A DNA stretch of 64,000 nt from Colwellia sp. (GTDB lineage: Bacteria; Pseudomonadota; Gammaproteobacteria; Enterobacterales; Alteromonadaceae): NCBI GenBank assembly GCA_002733765.1, contig NVWU01000012.1, forward strand, positions 106,180-170,179, given 5' to 3'. The translations under genes and the position numbers were made by a program. The notes beneath the pieces are model-generated. The model searched no databases. It had not been told where the DNA came from and saw nothing but the letters and a program-made list of their open reading frames with translations. This document shows positions 27,338 through 36,041 of this stretch, in pieces. The stretch's first letter is position 1. Every line of letters starts with the position of its first letter.

Positions 27338-28321
27338 ATGTTTAATGGTATTTTAATTGAAAAAGATGACCAAGGTTACCGAGCGGCTATTAAAGAAATA
27401 GATGAAAGCGTGCTACCTGAAGGTGATGTTACCGTTAATGTTTCGCATAGCACCATTAATTATAAAGATGCGTTAGCAATTACTGGTAAAGGTCCTGTCG
27501 TTAGAAAATTTCCTATGGTACCGGGAATTGATTTAGTGGGTACTGTTGAACACAGTGAAAGTGATAAATTTAAGGTTGGCGATCAAATACTACTTAATGG
27601 CTTTGGTGTAGGTGAAACTCACTGTGGTGGTTTGGCCCAAAAAGCGCGTTTAAAAAGTGAATGGTTAATTCCATTACCTAAGGGCTTTTCACCACGCCAA
27701 GCAATGGCTATTGGCACTGCAGGGTATACCGCAATGCTTTGTGTTATTGCTCTTGAAAAAAACGGTATTACCCCTGATAAAGGTGAAATTTTAGTCACCG
27801 GTGCTAACGGTGGTGTTGGTAGTTTTTCAATCGCGATTTTAGCAAAACTGGGTTATAACGTTGTTGCTTCTACCGGTAGGGTAGACCAAGCAGAATACCT
27901 TAAAAAATTAGGTGCTTCAGACGTCATTGATCGAAATACATTGTCAGAGCCTGGTCGTCCATTAGCGAAAGAACGTTGGGCAGGCGCAATTGATTCTGCA
28001 GGAAGCCATACTTTAGCAAATGTTTGTGCCAGCATGCAATACGGCGGTGCTGTTGCTGCTTGTGGTTTAGCACAAGGTATGGATTTACCAGCCTCGGTTG
28101 CGCCCTTTATTTTACGTGGTGTTACATTAGCAGGTATTGATAGTGTGATGCGACCTATTGAAGATCGCATTGAAGCTTGGCAGCGTCTTGCTGATATTCT
28201 TGACCCAGAAGTCTTTGACGATATTTCTACTGAAATAGGTTTGAGTGAAGTGATTTCTACGGCTGAAGCGTTAATGGAAGGTAAAGTTCGTGGCCGTGTG
28301 GTTGTTGATATCAACGGATAA
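27338..28321 (+). CDS. acuI: acrylyl-CoA reductase (NADPH), AcuI/YhdH family
   Basis: A 327-residue zinc-free medium-chain dehydrogenase. The quinone-oxidoreductase-type N-domain (NYKDALAITGKGPVV, PGIDLVGTV) is followed by a Rossmann domain with the NADPH motif VTGANGGVGSFS. These features match AcuI/YhdH, which reduces toxic acrylyl-CoA to propionyl-CoA, a step in DMSP and acrylate breakdown in marine bacteria. TAGGAGA precedes the ATG. The upstream TetR gene shares its operator. No DMSP lyase gene lies in the window, so detoxification rather than full DMSP use is what can be supported here. Confidence 0.93.
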   Translation: MFNGILIEKDDQGYRAAIKEIDESVLPEGDVTVNVSHSTINYKDALAITGKGPVVRKFPMVPGIDLVGTVEHSESDKFKVGDQILLNGFGVGETHCGGLAQKARLKSEWLIPLPKGFSPRQAMAIGTAGYTAMLCVIALEKNGITPDKGEILVTGANGGVGSFSIAILAKLGYNVVASTGRVDQAEYLKKLGASDVIDRNTLSEPGRPLAKERWAGAIDSAGSHTLANVCASMQYGGAVAACGLAQGMDLPASVAPFILRGVTLAGIDSVMRPIEDRIEAWQRLADILDPEVFDDISTEIGLSEVISTAEALMEGKVRGRVVVDING

Positions 28322-28382
28322 GGTGATTTGCTACTATTGCCATTATCAATAAGAAAGCCAAGTGTTTAGTAATAACAGAGTG

Positions 28383-28408
28383 AAGGAGCATTGTAATGCT
28401 CCTTTGTT
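28383..28408 (+). terminator. probable terminator of acuI
   Basis: Inverted repeat AAGGAGCATT / AATGCTCCTT (28383-28392, 28395-28404) followed by TTGTTTATA, 62 bp after the acuI stop. Confidence 0.6.
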
Positions 28409-28454
28409 TATACCCGTGACCATTCAAAATGCATCTTGAAGTGGTATGGGTATA
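28409..28454. repeat. intergenic palindromic repeat with TATACCC/GGGTATA ends
   Basis: TATACCC at 28409-28415 and GGGTATA at 28448-28454 bracket an inner dyad (CATTCAA ... TTGAAGTGG with ATGCAT at the centre). It looks like a dispersed intergenic repeat unit. A hairpin with the same GGGTATA ends occurs at 45422-45470. Confidence 0.55.
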
Positions 28455-28486
28455 AGTATAAACAGCATTTAGGCTAAGTACCAAGG

Positions 28487-28819
28487 CTATAACGGGCCTA
28501 ACATCGGAATTCTTAATATTTCTCTTCTAAGTAAACGTTCTGCCACTTCAGTGCTAACTTGATAAAATTCATTAACGTATTCTTGTGCGTTTAAATAGGT
28601 TTGTATTTGTTTTTTTACTTTACATGGATTATCGCATTGTAGTGAAAAAGCGAGTGTGTAATCTCCCGGCGTTTTTTTTGAAAGTGTCTTTGCATATTCT
28701 TTAGGATCTTCAATCGTGCATCCAATTCTAATCACATCAGAAAAAAAAGAATGTGTCATAACATAAACATTGCCGAGTAATTTGTCGTTGTTTTTTACAG
28801 ATTGTGGATTGTTTTTCAT
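28487..28819 (-). CDS. GIY-YIG-like T5orf172 (MUG113) domain protein
   Basis: A 110-residue protein. VYVMTHSFFSDVIRIGCTIEDPKEYAKTL (first half of the domain, partly quoted) resembles the T5orf172/MUG113 variant of GIY-YIG nucleases, in which the tyrosine motif is VYVM and the second motif is IRIGCT, followed by the ...EFYQVS pattern near residue 85. The catalytic Arg/Glu set of true GIY-YIG nucleases is only partly recognisable, so nuclease activity is uncertain. It stands alone. Confidence 0.7.
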   Translation of the reverse strand: MKNNPQSVKNNDKLLGNVYVMTHSFFSDVIRIGCTIEDPKEYAKTLSKKTPGDYTLAFSLQCDNPCKVKKQIQTYLNAQEYVNEFYQVSTEVAERLLRREILRIPMLGPL

Positions 28820-29008
28820 TTTATTTAATATCTTTATTTCGATTTAATTGGCAAATAATATGAAATTATAGCTTATCTTATACTTAGTGTGGATAAATAT
28901 TGATAATAGTCAGTTATACTATACGCCAACTACGCTTTGATGCTTTGAAAGCATTTAAAAGCGGTAAATAAAAAGTCATCTACACAACAAATAGCTTTAG
29001 GTAATTTA

Positions 29009-29467
29009 ATGATAAATAATGATCTTCTTCGTCGTATCAGTACTATTTTTGATTTTAATGATGAAAAAATACTCGCGGTATTTAAACTAGGGCAAGGTGT
29101 AATTACCGCAGAAAAATTAGCTGACACCTTTAAAGAAAAAGATGATAGCAGCTATAAACCTCTATTAGACGTTGAATTTGCTAGTTTTTTAAATGGTCTT
29201 ATTATTGAAAAAAGAGGAAAGAAAGACGGTCCTCAACGTGAAACAGAACAAACGTTGAGTAATAATATTATTTTCAATAAATTAAAAATAGCGCTAACAC
29301 TAAAAGCAGATGAAGTGATTGCTATTTTAGAATTGGCTGAGCTGAGTTTAGGTAAATATGAATTAAGTTCGTTTTTTAGAAGTGTTAATCATAAGCACTA
29401 TAGAGACTGTAGTGATGATGTGTTGTCTACCTTTTTAAAGGGCTTGAAAATTAAGCTATCACACTAA
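29009..29467 (+). CDS. DUF1456 (YehS-like) protein
   Basis: A 152-residue protein built of two similar helical halves (LLRRISTIFDFNDEKILAVFKL and FNKLKIALTLKADEVIAILEL, quoted in part), each ending in a FLNGLI or FLKGLK segment. This is the DUF1456 repeat of E. coli YehS, of unknown function. It ends 48 bp before the DEAD-box helicase gene on the same strand and may be cotranscribed with it. Confidence 0.88.
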   Translation: MINNDLLRRISTIFDFNDEKILAVFKLGQGVITAEKLADTFKEKDDSSYKPLLDVEFASFLNGLIIEKRGKKDGPQRETEQTLSNNIIFNKLKIALTLKADEVIAILELAELSLGKYELSSFFRSVNHKHYRDCSDDVLSTFLKGLKIKLSH

Positions 29468-29515
29468 TTTAACATACTTAATTAGCTTTTTTTAACCTAC
29501 TGCTTGAGACACTTA

Positions 29516-30709
29516 ATGTCATTTTCAACACTTGGATTATGTGATCCAATTCTAAACGCGCTAACTGATTTAGCGTACAGCGAACCAACGGCTATTCAAA
29601 AAAAAGCGATACCTGTTGTTTTATCGGGTAAAGATTTAATTGCTTCTGCGCAAACTGGCACAGGTAAAACAGCTAGTTTTGTTTTGCCCATTTTACAAAA
29701 ATTGAGTGCTGAACATAATCAACATACCCTTCGCGGTAAACGTATTCGTGCACTGATTCTTGTACCTACCCGTGAGTTAGCCGTGCAAGTTGAAGCGAGT
29801 ATTAGCCAATATGGTAAAAATTTAGCGCTTAGTTCTATGGCGATGTACGGTGGCATTGACTCGCAGCCTCAAAAGCAACGGTTGATATGGGGAATTGATA
29901 TTATCGTTGCCACCCCAGGTCGGTTGTTGGATATGGCGCATCAACGGGCGCTGCACTTTGATGAACTTGAAGTATTGGTACTCGATGAAGCAGACAGAAT
30001 GCTTGATATGGGCTTTATTGAAGACATCAATAAAATTATTGAACGCCTACCTAAACAACGTCAAAACTTGCTGTTTTCAGCCACTATTTCTGATGATGTT
30101 CGTGCTTTAGCCAGAAGAACTATTACTGATCCTGTTGAAATATCTATTGCTAAAAATAGTGCGTCTAAGCCTAAAATTGAACAATGGTTGATTACTGTAG
30201 ATAAAGGTAATAAATCGGCATTGCTTAGTTATTTGATAAAAGAGCAGCAATGGCAACAAGCGCTTATTTTTATTGAAACTAAGCATGGGGCAGCTAAACT
30301 GGTAAGCCAATTAGAAAAGCGTGGTATTGCTGCTGAATCGATTCATGGTGGGAGAACGCAAGAAGTTCGTGAGCAGATACTTAAAGATTTTACATTAGGT
30401 AACATTAAGTTTTTAGTGGCCACAGGTATTGCCGCTCGTGGTCTTGATATTGGTGAGCTTGCGCGTGTAGTTAATTATGACTTACCTGACAAAGTAGATG
30501 ATTATATTCATCGTATTGGTAGAACGGGTCGTGCAGGTGCTAGCGGTGAGGCTGTTTCTTTTGTTTCAAAAGATAACTTTAGAAACTTGTGTGCTATCGA
30601 AACTCGTTTAGGCCATATTATTAAGCGAAAAGAGTTTGAAGAATTTCCAGTGAAAAAAGTAGTACCAGTCTCTATTTTAAACTTTATCCCTAAAAATAAA
30701 CGAATATAA
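29516..30709 (+). CDS. DEAD-box RNA helicase, RhlE-like
   Basis: A 397-residue helicase with the full motif set: Q motif (DLAYSEPTAIQ), AQTGTGKTA, PTRELA, TPGRLLD, DEADRMLDMGF, SAT, then HGGRTQ, ARGLDI and HRIGRTGRAG in the second RecA domain. The short tail lacks the basic Gly/Arg-rich extension of some RhlE proteins. I start at the ATG at 29516; an in-frame TTG four codons earlier also opens the frame. It probably remodels rRNA or mRNA structure, important in the cold; a second DEAD-box gene, deaD, lies at 57497. Confidence 0.93.
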   Translation: MSFSTLGLCDPILNALTDLAYSEPTAIQKKAIPVVLSGKDLIASAQTGTGKTASFVLPILQKLSAEHNQHTLRGKRIRALILVPTRELAVQVEASISQYGKNLALSSMAMYGGIDSQPQKQRLIWGIDIIVATPGRLLDMAHQRALHFDELEVLVLDEADRMLDMGFIEDINKIIERLPKQRQNLLFSATISDDVRALARRTITDPVEISIAKNSASKPKIEQWLITVDKGNKSALLSYLIKEQQWQQALIFIETKHGAAKLVSQLEKRGIAAESIHGGRTQEVREQILKDFTLGNIKFLVATGIAARGLDIGELARVVNYDLPDKVDDYIHRIGRTGRAGASGEAVSFVSKDNFRNLCAIETRLGHIIKRKEFEEFPVKKVVPVSILNFIPKNKRI

Positions 30710-30792
30710 TATAGACGTTTTGTGGTAAACTCCGCCACCGATTTTGATCACTTGATCGAAGATAACTATTTTTAAACACAGAAGTAACTTTT

Positions 30793-31167
30793 ATGATTAT
30801 GTCCCTTATACGTTGGCCTATCGGTCGTCTTATCTTACTTATTAATTTCGTTTTTTCACCAAAATCGCCAAAAAGAAGCTCAACGGAACAAGCGAAGTTT
30901 GATGATGTCACTAAAAATTTAAGTTTATATCAATTACCTAGCTGTCCTTTTTGTGTAAAAGTACGTCGTACAATGAAGCGTGAAGGTTTAAATATTGAAT
31001 TACGAAACATTAATCAGAAAAATGATTATCGTGAAGAGCTTATTAGTGAAGGTGGTAAAAAAACTGTACCTTGTTTACGTATCGACAAAACTGATGGTCA
31101 GGTGCAATGGTTATATGAATCAAGTGATGTTATTGCTCATCTACAACAGTTGGCTAAAACGGCTTAA
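30793..31167 (+). CDS. membrane-anchored glutaredoxin-like protein
   Basis: A 124-residue protein. The first 21 residues are hydrophobic (LIRWPIGRLILLINFVF) and may anchor it to the inner membrane; the glutaredoxin fold begins near residue 44 (LYQLPSCPFCVKVRR) with the dithiol site C51-P-F-C54, the cis-Pro motif KTVPCL near residue 88 and the glutathione-binding YESSDVIAHL at the end. It belongs to the glutaredoxin/GST N-domain group; reduction of disulfides with glutathione is likely. The exact start (first or third codon) is uncertain. Confidence 0.88.
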   Translation: MIMSLIRWPIGRLILLINFVFSPKSPKRSSTEQAKFDDVTKNLSLYQLPSCPFCVKVRRTMKREGLNIELRNINQKNDYREELISEGGKKTVPCLRIDKTDGQVQWLYESSDVIAHLQQLAKTA

Positions 31168-31294
31168 TAATTTAAGCCATTAAAATAGAATTTAATTAAA
31201 TTTTTTTAATTAGCAGTGTCTAAATTGATAATCATCCAAAAACCGAGTGTTTTGAGTGATTATGGAAATATATCCCAAGAAAACTTTTTAGTTT

Positions 31295-31325
31295 ATCTCT
31301 ATGCGCTATAGAGATTAGTTTTTTT
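31295..31325 (+). terminator. possible terminator after the glutaredoxin gene
   Basis: An 8-bp stem ATCTCTAT / ATAGAGAT (31295-31302, 31308-31315) and a run of seven T ending at 31325. It lies about 130 bp past the stop. The rest of 31168-31483 shows no other element I can name. Confidence 0.5.
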
Positions 31326-31483
31326 GGTGAGTTATTAGATGTAGAGGCTGTGATTTATTTTGCTATAAAAAATTAAAACGTTTGATCTTAACAAGGTTTG
31401 TCTAAGTTTTGTTCGATAGTAGTGTCGACAGCGTTTTATTTTTTTTATAATAAGTTTGATATTTTGAATAATTAGACAAAATA

Positions 31484-33667
31484 ATGAAAGAATTAATATG
31501 GAACGAAGGGATGAGTGTTGGCATTGATGCCATTGATGATGATCACAAAAAAATTATCGCTATACTCGCTAAGTTAACCTCAGCTGAACATGGTGAAACA
31601 TCAGAACAAACTATTAATGCCATATTTACTGAGCTAGAGCACTATGTTATTTTACATTTTGCCAAAGAAGAAGCGTTATTAGAACAAGCTTGCTACGCTG
31701 AACTGATGGCTCATAAAGCAAGCCATCAAAATTTTATTGAACAACTGCCTGAACTAAAGCAAGAGTGGTTAACAAAAGATTGCTTAGCTTGCAGTGAAAA
31801 GATTACAACATTTTTACATCATTGGATTGTTAAGCATATTTTAGTTGAAGATTTAGATTATGTTCAATGTGTCAATAAATTCTTTAGTTCAGCTAACAAA
31901 GCAAAAGATAAAAATCAGTCACAACTTTCTCTTATCCCACAAATGTCACATGTTTTATCTCAAAAATTAAAACTTAGCCAACGAATTTTTATCACGACAC
32001 TATTACCTGTACTCGGTGTACTATTTCTTAGTTTTTTCATTTTACTAAATAATTATAAAGACTATAAGAATGTTTCTCTCGTCTTAGGGTTAAATGATGT
32101 TATAGCGCAAGTGAACGATATTAGTCATTCACTACAAGCTGAACGCGGTCTTGCCAGTGGTTTAGCTGCTTCACGCTATCAAAACTTCAATGAACAATTA
32201 TCAGCACGGCGTTTAATTACTGATAGAGCCATAACTAAATTTTTAACGTTACTGTCAAATGAGTTAGCCCCAGCGGTGCAAGATAATATTCGTTTGTATT
32301 CTACTTATGTAGAAAGTGAATTTACCAAGCTAGCAAAACATAGAAAGCAATTAGATAATAAAACAGTCAATTTTACCGAAACATATCAAGCCTATACTCA
32401 CCTAATAGAACAATTATTGTCAGTATCTGAAAATCTTATACACGTTGATATTGCTTCTGGGTTAGCAAATGATATCTCAGCCATTAGCGCAGTATTGCTT
32501 TTTAAAGAGTATATGGGACAAATAAGAGCAATAGGAATGACTGCGGTAACAACTGAAAAGAAAAGTTTACACAACCATTTAACATTAAGTTTACTGGTTG
32601 GTAAGCAATTAAATGCGTTGCGCGTTTTCCATTATTCAGCAAATAGTGAACAAAAAAAGCTATGTATAAACTATTGTGATGCCCAACTATATCAGCAGAG
32701 ACTAGTAAAACATTTTTCCTACGTAATGAATGACCATACGCTTGAACAACGTAGCAAACAGTGGTTTGATTTAATGTCGGCAGATATTGATCAGCTTGAC
32801 GTGTTAACGGATGAATTAACGGCAAGTTTGAAGCGAAAAGTACAATTAGAAAGTCAGCGACTAGAAAATAATTTCTATATTATTTTAGTTTTTCTTAGCC
32901 TTTTTCTAGTGAGCGCAACGTTATTTTCGTTAATATTAAATTATAGTATTATTAATCCTATTAGGTATATAACTAAGGCATTGCATAAGATGGCTGAAGG
33001 CCATAGGAATATACGATTTAAGGAGTCTATTGGCTCTGATGAAATTGGTGCAATGCAATTGGCTTATGAAAAGCTACGTCGAAAACTATTACAAGTAGAT
33101 ATATTTCAAGCCATTGTTAATCGTCAGAAGAATGAAATTGAGTATAGAAAATCACAGCAAGCACATTTTGAAACCTTAGCTTTTACTGATGCCTTAACAG
33201 GCGCGGTTAATCGCTATCAGTTTAATAAAGTATTAGCGGATGAAATTAAACGGGCAGATTACGAGCAGTTACCTTTATCTATCATGTTGTTAGACATAGA
33301 TCACTTTAAACGCGTTAATGATAACTTTGGCCATGGCGTAGGTGACGAGGTGTTAATTATGTTTTATCGAGCATGTAAGGCAGTAGTTCGAGCAAGTGAT
33401 GTTGTGGCACGTATTGGCGGTGAGGAGTTTGTAATTATATTACCAAAAACGCATGAAAAAAATGCTTATCAATTCGCTGAACGTTTACGAGGTAAAATTC
33501 AACAGCTTGAGGTGATAGTTGATGAAAACACGATTGACTTAACGGTAAGTATTGGCGTTAGTCAATGGCGAAAAGAAGCTTTTTTTTCCGCAGAAGAATT
33601 TGTTGCTCATGCTGATAAATTACTTTATCAGGCTAAAAATGGTGGCAGAAATAGAGTGGTAGTTTGA
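31484..33667 (+). CDS. hemerythrin-NIT-HAMP-GGDEF diguanylate cyclase
   Basis: A 727-residue membrane protein with an unusual order of domains. Residues 1-128 are a bacteriohemerythrin with the di-iron ligand set H21, H58, E62, H77, H81, H113/H118 and D123. After a membrane helix (about 165-188) comes a periplasmic helical domain of the NIT (nitrate/nitrite-sensing) type, marked by LQAERGLASGLAA near residue 218. A second helix (about 455-480) leads to HAMP and a GGDEF domain with intact RIGGEEF and an RxxD inhibitory site (RASD). It should make c-di-GMP in response to both an intracellular oxygen or NO signal and a periplasmic ligand; the ligands are inferred from families. Confidence 0.9.
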   Translation: MKELIWNEGMSVGIDAIDDDHKKIIAILAKLTSAEHGETSEQTINAIFTELEHYVILHFAKEEALLEQACYAELMAHKASHQNFIEQLPELKQEWLTKDCLACSEKITTFLHHWIVKHILVEDLDYVQCVNKFFSSANKAKDKNQSQLSLIPQMSHVLSQKLKLSQRIFITTLLPVLGVLFLSFFILLNNYKDYKNVSLVLGLNDVIAQVNDISHSLQAERGLASGLAASRYQNFNEQLSARRLITDRAITKFLTLLSNELAPAVQDNIRLYSTYVESEFTKLAKHRKQLDNKTVNFTETYQAYTHLIEQLLSVSENLIHVDIASGLANDISAISAVLLFKEYMGQIRAIGMTAVTTEKKSLHNHLTLSLLVGKQLNALRVFHYSANSEQKKLCINYCDAQLYQQRLVKHFSYVMNDHTLEQRSKQWFDLMSADIDQLDVLTDELTASLKRKVQLESQRLENNFYIILVFLSLFLVSATLFSLILNYSIINPIRYITKALHKMAEGHRNIRFKESIGSDEIGAMQLAYEKLRRKLLQVDIFQAIVNRQKNEIEYRKSQQAHFETLAFTDALTGAVNRYQFNKVLADEIKRADYEQLPLSIMLLDIDHFKRVNDNFGHGVGDEVLIMFYRACKAVVRASDVVARIGGEEFVIILPKTHEKNAYQFAERLRGKIQQLEVIVDENTIDLTVSIGVSQWRKEAFFSAEEFVAHADKLLYQAKNGGRNRVVV

Positions 33668-33762
33668 TCAGTAAACTAGGTGAATCATCTTGTTTAAATA
33701 ATGATGGTATTGATAAGAAAACCTTGTAATATCATTAGCACAAATACTTAACTTTATTACTT

Positions 33763-35985
33763 ATGCGCATTATCTTCTTACTGGTTATATTCTACTTTTT
33801 TTGTTCTTTTTTAGTTGTTAGTGCGGAAAAAACAATAAAAGAACGTCCTCAAATTGGTTTGGTACTCAGTGGTGGTGGCGCTAAAGGTGCTGCTCACATT
33901 GGTGTGTTAAAAGTACTTGAACAGCATAATATTCCAATTGATTATGTGGTTGGTACCAGTATTGGTGCCTATGTTGGCGGCTTATATGCGTTAGGTTATC
34001 AAGCAAGTGAAATTGAAAAAATAATGCTTAACCTGTCTTGGGATGAAAGCTACTCTGATTTTATTCCACGAGAATCACTTTCATTAAAAAATAAAAATCA
34101 TAGAGATCAATATAATATCTCTTTTCGTTTAGGCTATAGCGATGGCCAACTAAAAGCACCCAGTGGTTTGTTATTAGGGCAATCAGCAGGTAATTTACTG
34201 AAATTATCTACCGATGTGGTGGCTAAAATGGAAAGTTTTGATGATTTAGCTATTCCCTACCGAGCCATTGCTACTAACTTAGCGACAGCAAAAGTGGTTG
34301 TTATCAAACAAGGAAGTATTACTAAAGCGATGAGGGCTTCAGCTGCTGTTCCTGGAGTACTTGAACCCGTGAATATAGACGGTCAATTATTAGTTGATGG
34401 TGGCATTGCTAATAACATGCCTATTGATGTAGTAAAAGCCATGGGAGCCGATATTGTTATTGCAGTAGATATTGGTTCGCCTTTGCTAGCAAAAGCTGAT
34501 ATTAACGATACGCTTGATGTTTTTAACCAGTTATCAACAATCTTAACAAATAATACTACATTGGCTCAAATGAAGTATCTATCAGCGCGAGATATTTTGA
34601 TTCGACCAAAAATTGATGATTTAAGCACCACTGATTTTACGGTAATGCCTGAAGCGCTTATTTTAGGAGAACAATCGGCATTGAATGCGAAAGAAAAGTT
34701 AATGCTATTATCTGTTAGTGATCAAGAATACCGTGAGTATCAGCAGATAAAAAATCGAAAAAAACGCGTTTGGTTTGGTGGTTTTACGCAACCCATAATT
34801 GAAATTGAATATCAAAACCATTCACAAGTTAGTACGGGTATTATTAAAGAACATCTTGCTATCACTATTGGTGAAATTGTAACGAAAGAACAATTACAAT
34901 TGGCTATTAATAGAGTGTATGCATTAAATGAATTTGAGCATGTTGATGCTGAGTTTGTTGATTTACCTTATGGGCGAAAATTGATTGTTATAACACAGGA
35001 AAAGAGTTGGGGGCCTGATTATTTAAATTTTGGTTTTAATTTACAAACTGATTTTTCTTATCGAACAATTGTCGCTTTAGATTTTTCCTATACCCAAAAT
35101 AATATAAGCCGTTATGGTGGAAAGTGGCTGAATGAAGTGAAAATAGGTTGGGAAACTACTTTAGCGAGTGAATTATATCAGCCATTAGTGGAAAGTCAGT
35201 ACTATTTTTCCAGCGCCAGAATTGAGTATTCACAAGATAAATGGGAGTCAACGAAAACTCGACCAGAGCTGAGCAATAAGTATTTTAAAGCAAATATTGG
35301 TTTAGGTTATAATTACACTAATAACGGCGCGATACAATTTGGCATTATTGGTGAAAAAGGCGAGTTATCTTTTAATAATGTTGAGGAAACATCGTTGGAT
35401 TACGACTCTTTAGGCGGTTACTTATCTTTTGATTATGATAATTTAAACAGCATGAATTTCCCTACTCAAGGTAATAAGTTTTCTTTTAATATTTTCTGGC
35501 GAAATGAAAATTATCAAGAATTTGATGGTATTTCGCCAAAGGATAGCTCCGTTGAAGCTACGTTTGATTGGCGTGGCGCGTTAAGTTTTAAAAACCATGC
35601 TTTTGTCGGTATCGCTTCATTTGCAACGGTGGACAATGATACTGACTTTTCTGTTCACGTGACTGAACTAGGTGGGTTTTTAAATTTGTCAGGTTATCAA
35701 AAAGATGCGTTGATAGGTTCTCATAAAGCCTTTGTTGCGGTAGTTTATCAATATGATTTAGGTCGAGAACTCTTTGGTGATGATAGCTTGCCGCTCTATT
35801 TAGGCACAAGTGTTGAAGCCGGTAATGTGTGGACGCTAGCAGAATCAGTGAAAATGAGTGATATTATTACTTCAGGTAGCTTATATTTAGGCACTGATAC
35901 TAGTTTTGGTCCTGCTGTTTTTGGTCTCGGTTTTGCTTCTAATGGGAGAAATACGGTATTTTTATCCTTAGGTAAAAGCTTTTAG
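33763..35985 (+). CDS. patatin-like phospholipase with POTRA and outer-membrane barrel (PlpD-like, type Vd)
   Basis: A 740-residue exported protein. A signal peptide (residues 1-20) precedes a patatin domain with the oxyanion loop SGGGAKGAAHIG, nucleophile S66 in GTSIG and the partner D212 in VDGGIANN. Residues about 335-415 look like a POTRA domain, and 420-740 like a 16-strand BamA/TamA-type barrel ending in the outer-membrane signal FLSLGKSF. This order is that of PlpD-type (type Vd) autotransporters, in which the barrel displays or exports the lipase. Activity should be phospholipase A1 or A2. It is followed by yeaD with no clear link. Confidence 0.93.
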   Translation: MRIIFLLVIFYFFCSFLVVSAEKTIKERPQIGLVLSGGGAKGAAHIGVLKVLEQHNIPIDYVVGTSIGAYVGGLYALGYQASEIEKIMLNLSWDESYSDFIPRESLSLKNKNHRDQYNISFRLGYSDGQLKAPSGLLLGQSAGNLLKLSTDVVAKMESFDDLAIPYRAIATNLATAKVVVIKQGSITKAMRASAAVPGVLEPVNIDGQLLVDGGIANNMPIDVVKAMGADIVIAVDIGSPLLAKADINDTLDVFNQLSTILTNNTTLAQMKYLSARDILIRPKIDDLSTTDFTVMPEALILGEQSALNAKEKLMLLSVSDQEYREYQQIKNRKKRVWFGGFTQPIIEIEYQNHSQVSTGIIKEHLAITIGEIVTKEQLQLAINRVYALNEFEHVDAEFVDLPYGRKLIVITQEKSWGPDYLNFGFNLQTDFSYRTIVALDFSYTQNNISRYGGKWLNEVKIGWETTLASELYQPLVESQYYFSSARIEYSQDKWESTKTRPELSNKYFKANIGLGYNYTNNGAIQFGIIGEKGELSFNNVEETSLDYDSLGGYLSFDYDNLNSMNFPTQGNKFSFNIFWRNENYQEFDGISPKDSSVEATFDWRGALSFKNHAFVGIASFATVDNDTDFSVHVTELGGFLNLSGYQKDALIGSHKAFVAVVYQYDLGRELFGDDSLPLYLGTSVEAGNVWTLAESVKMSDIITSGSLYLGTDTSFGPAVFGLGFASNGRNTVFLSLGKSF

Positions 35986-36041
35986 ATTTTAAAATTTTTA
36001 AGCGTCAAATATCAATACTTTTTAAATACCCCGTAAATATA

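Noticed and set aside
27853..28314. 153-residue antisense frame inside acuI
   Set aside because: Shadow of a well-supported gene; composition is that of a reverse-frame translation.
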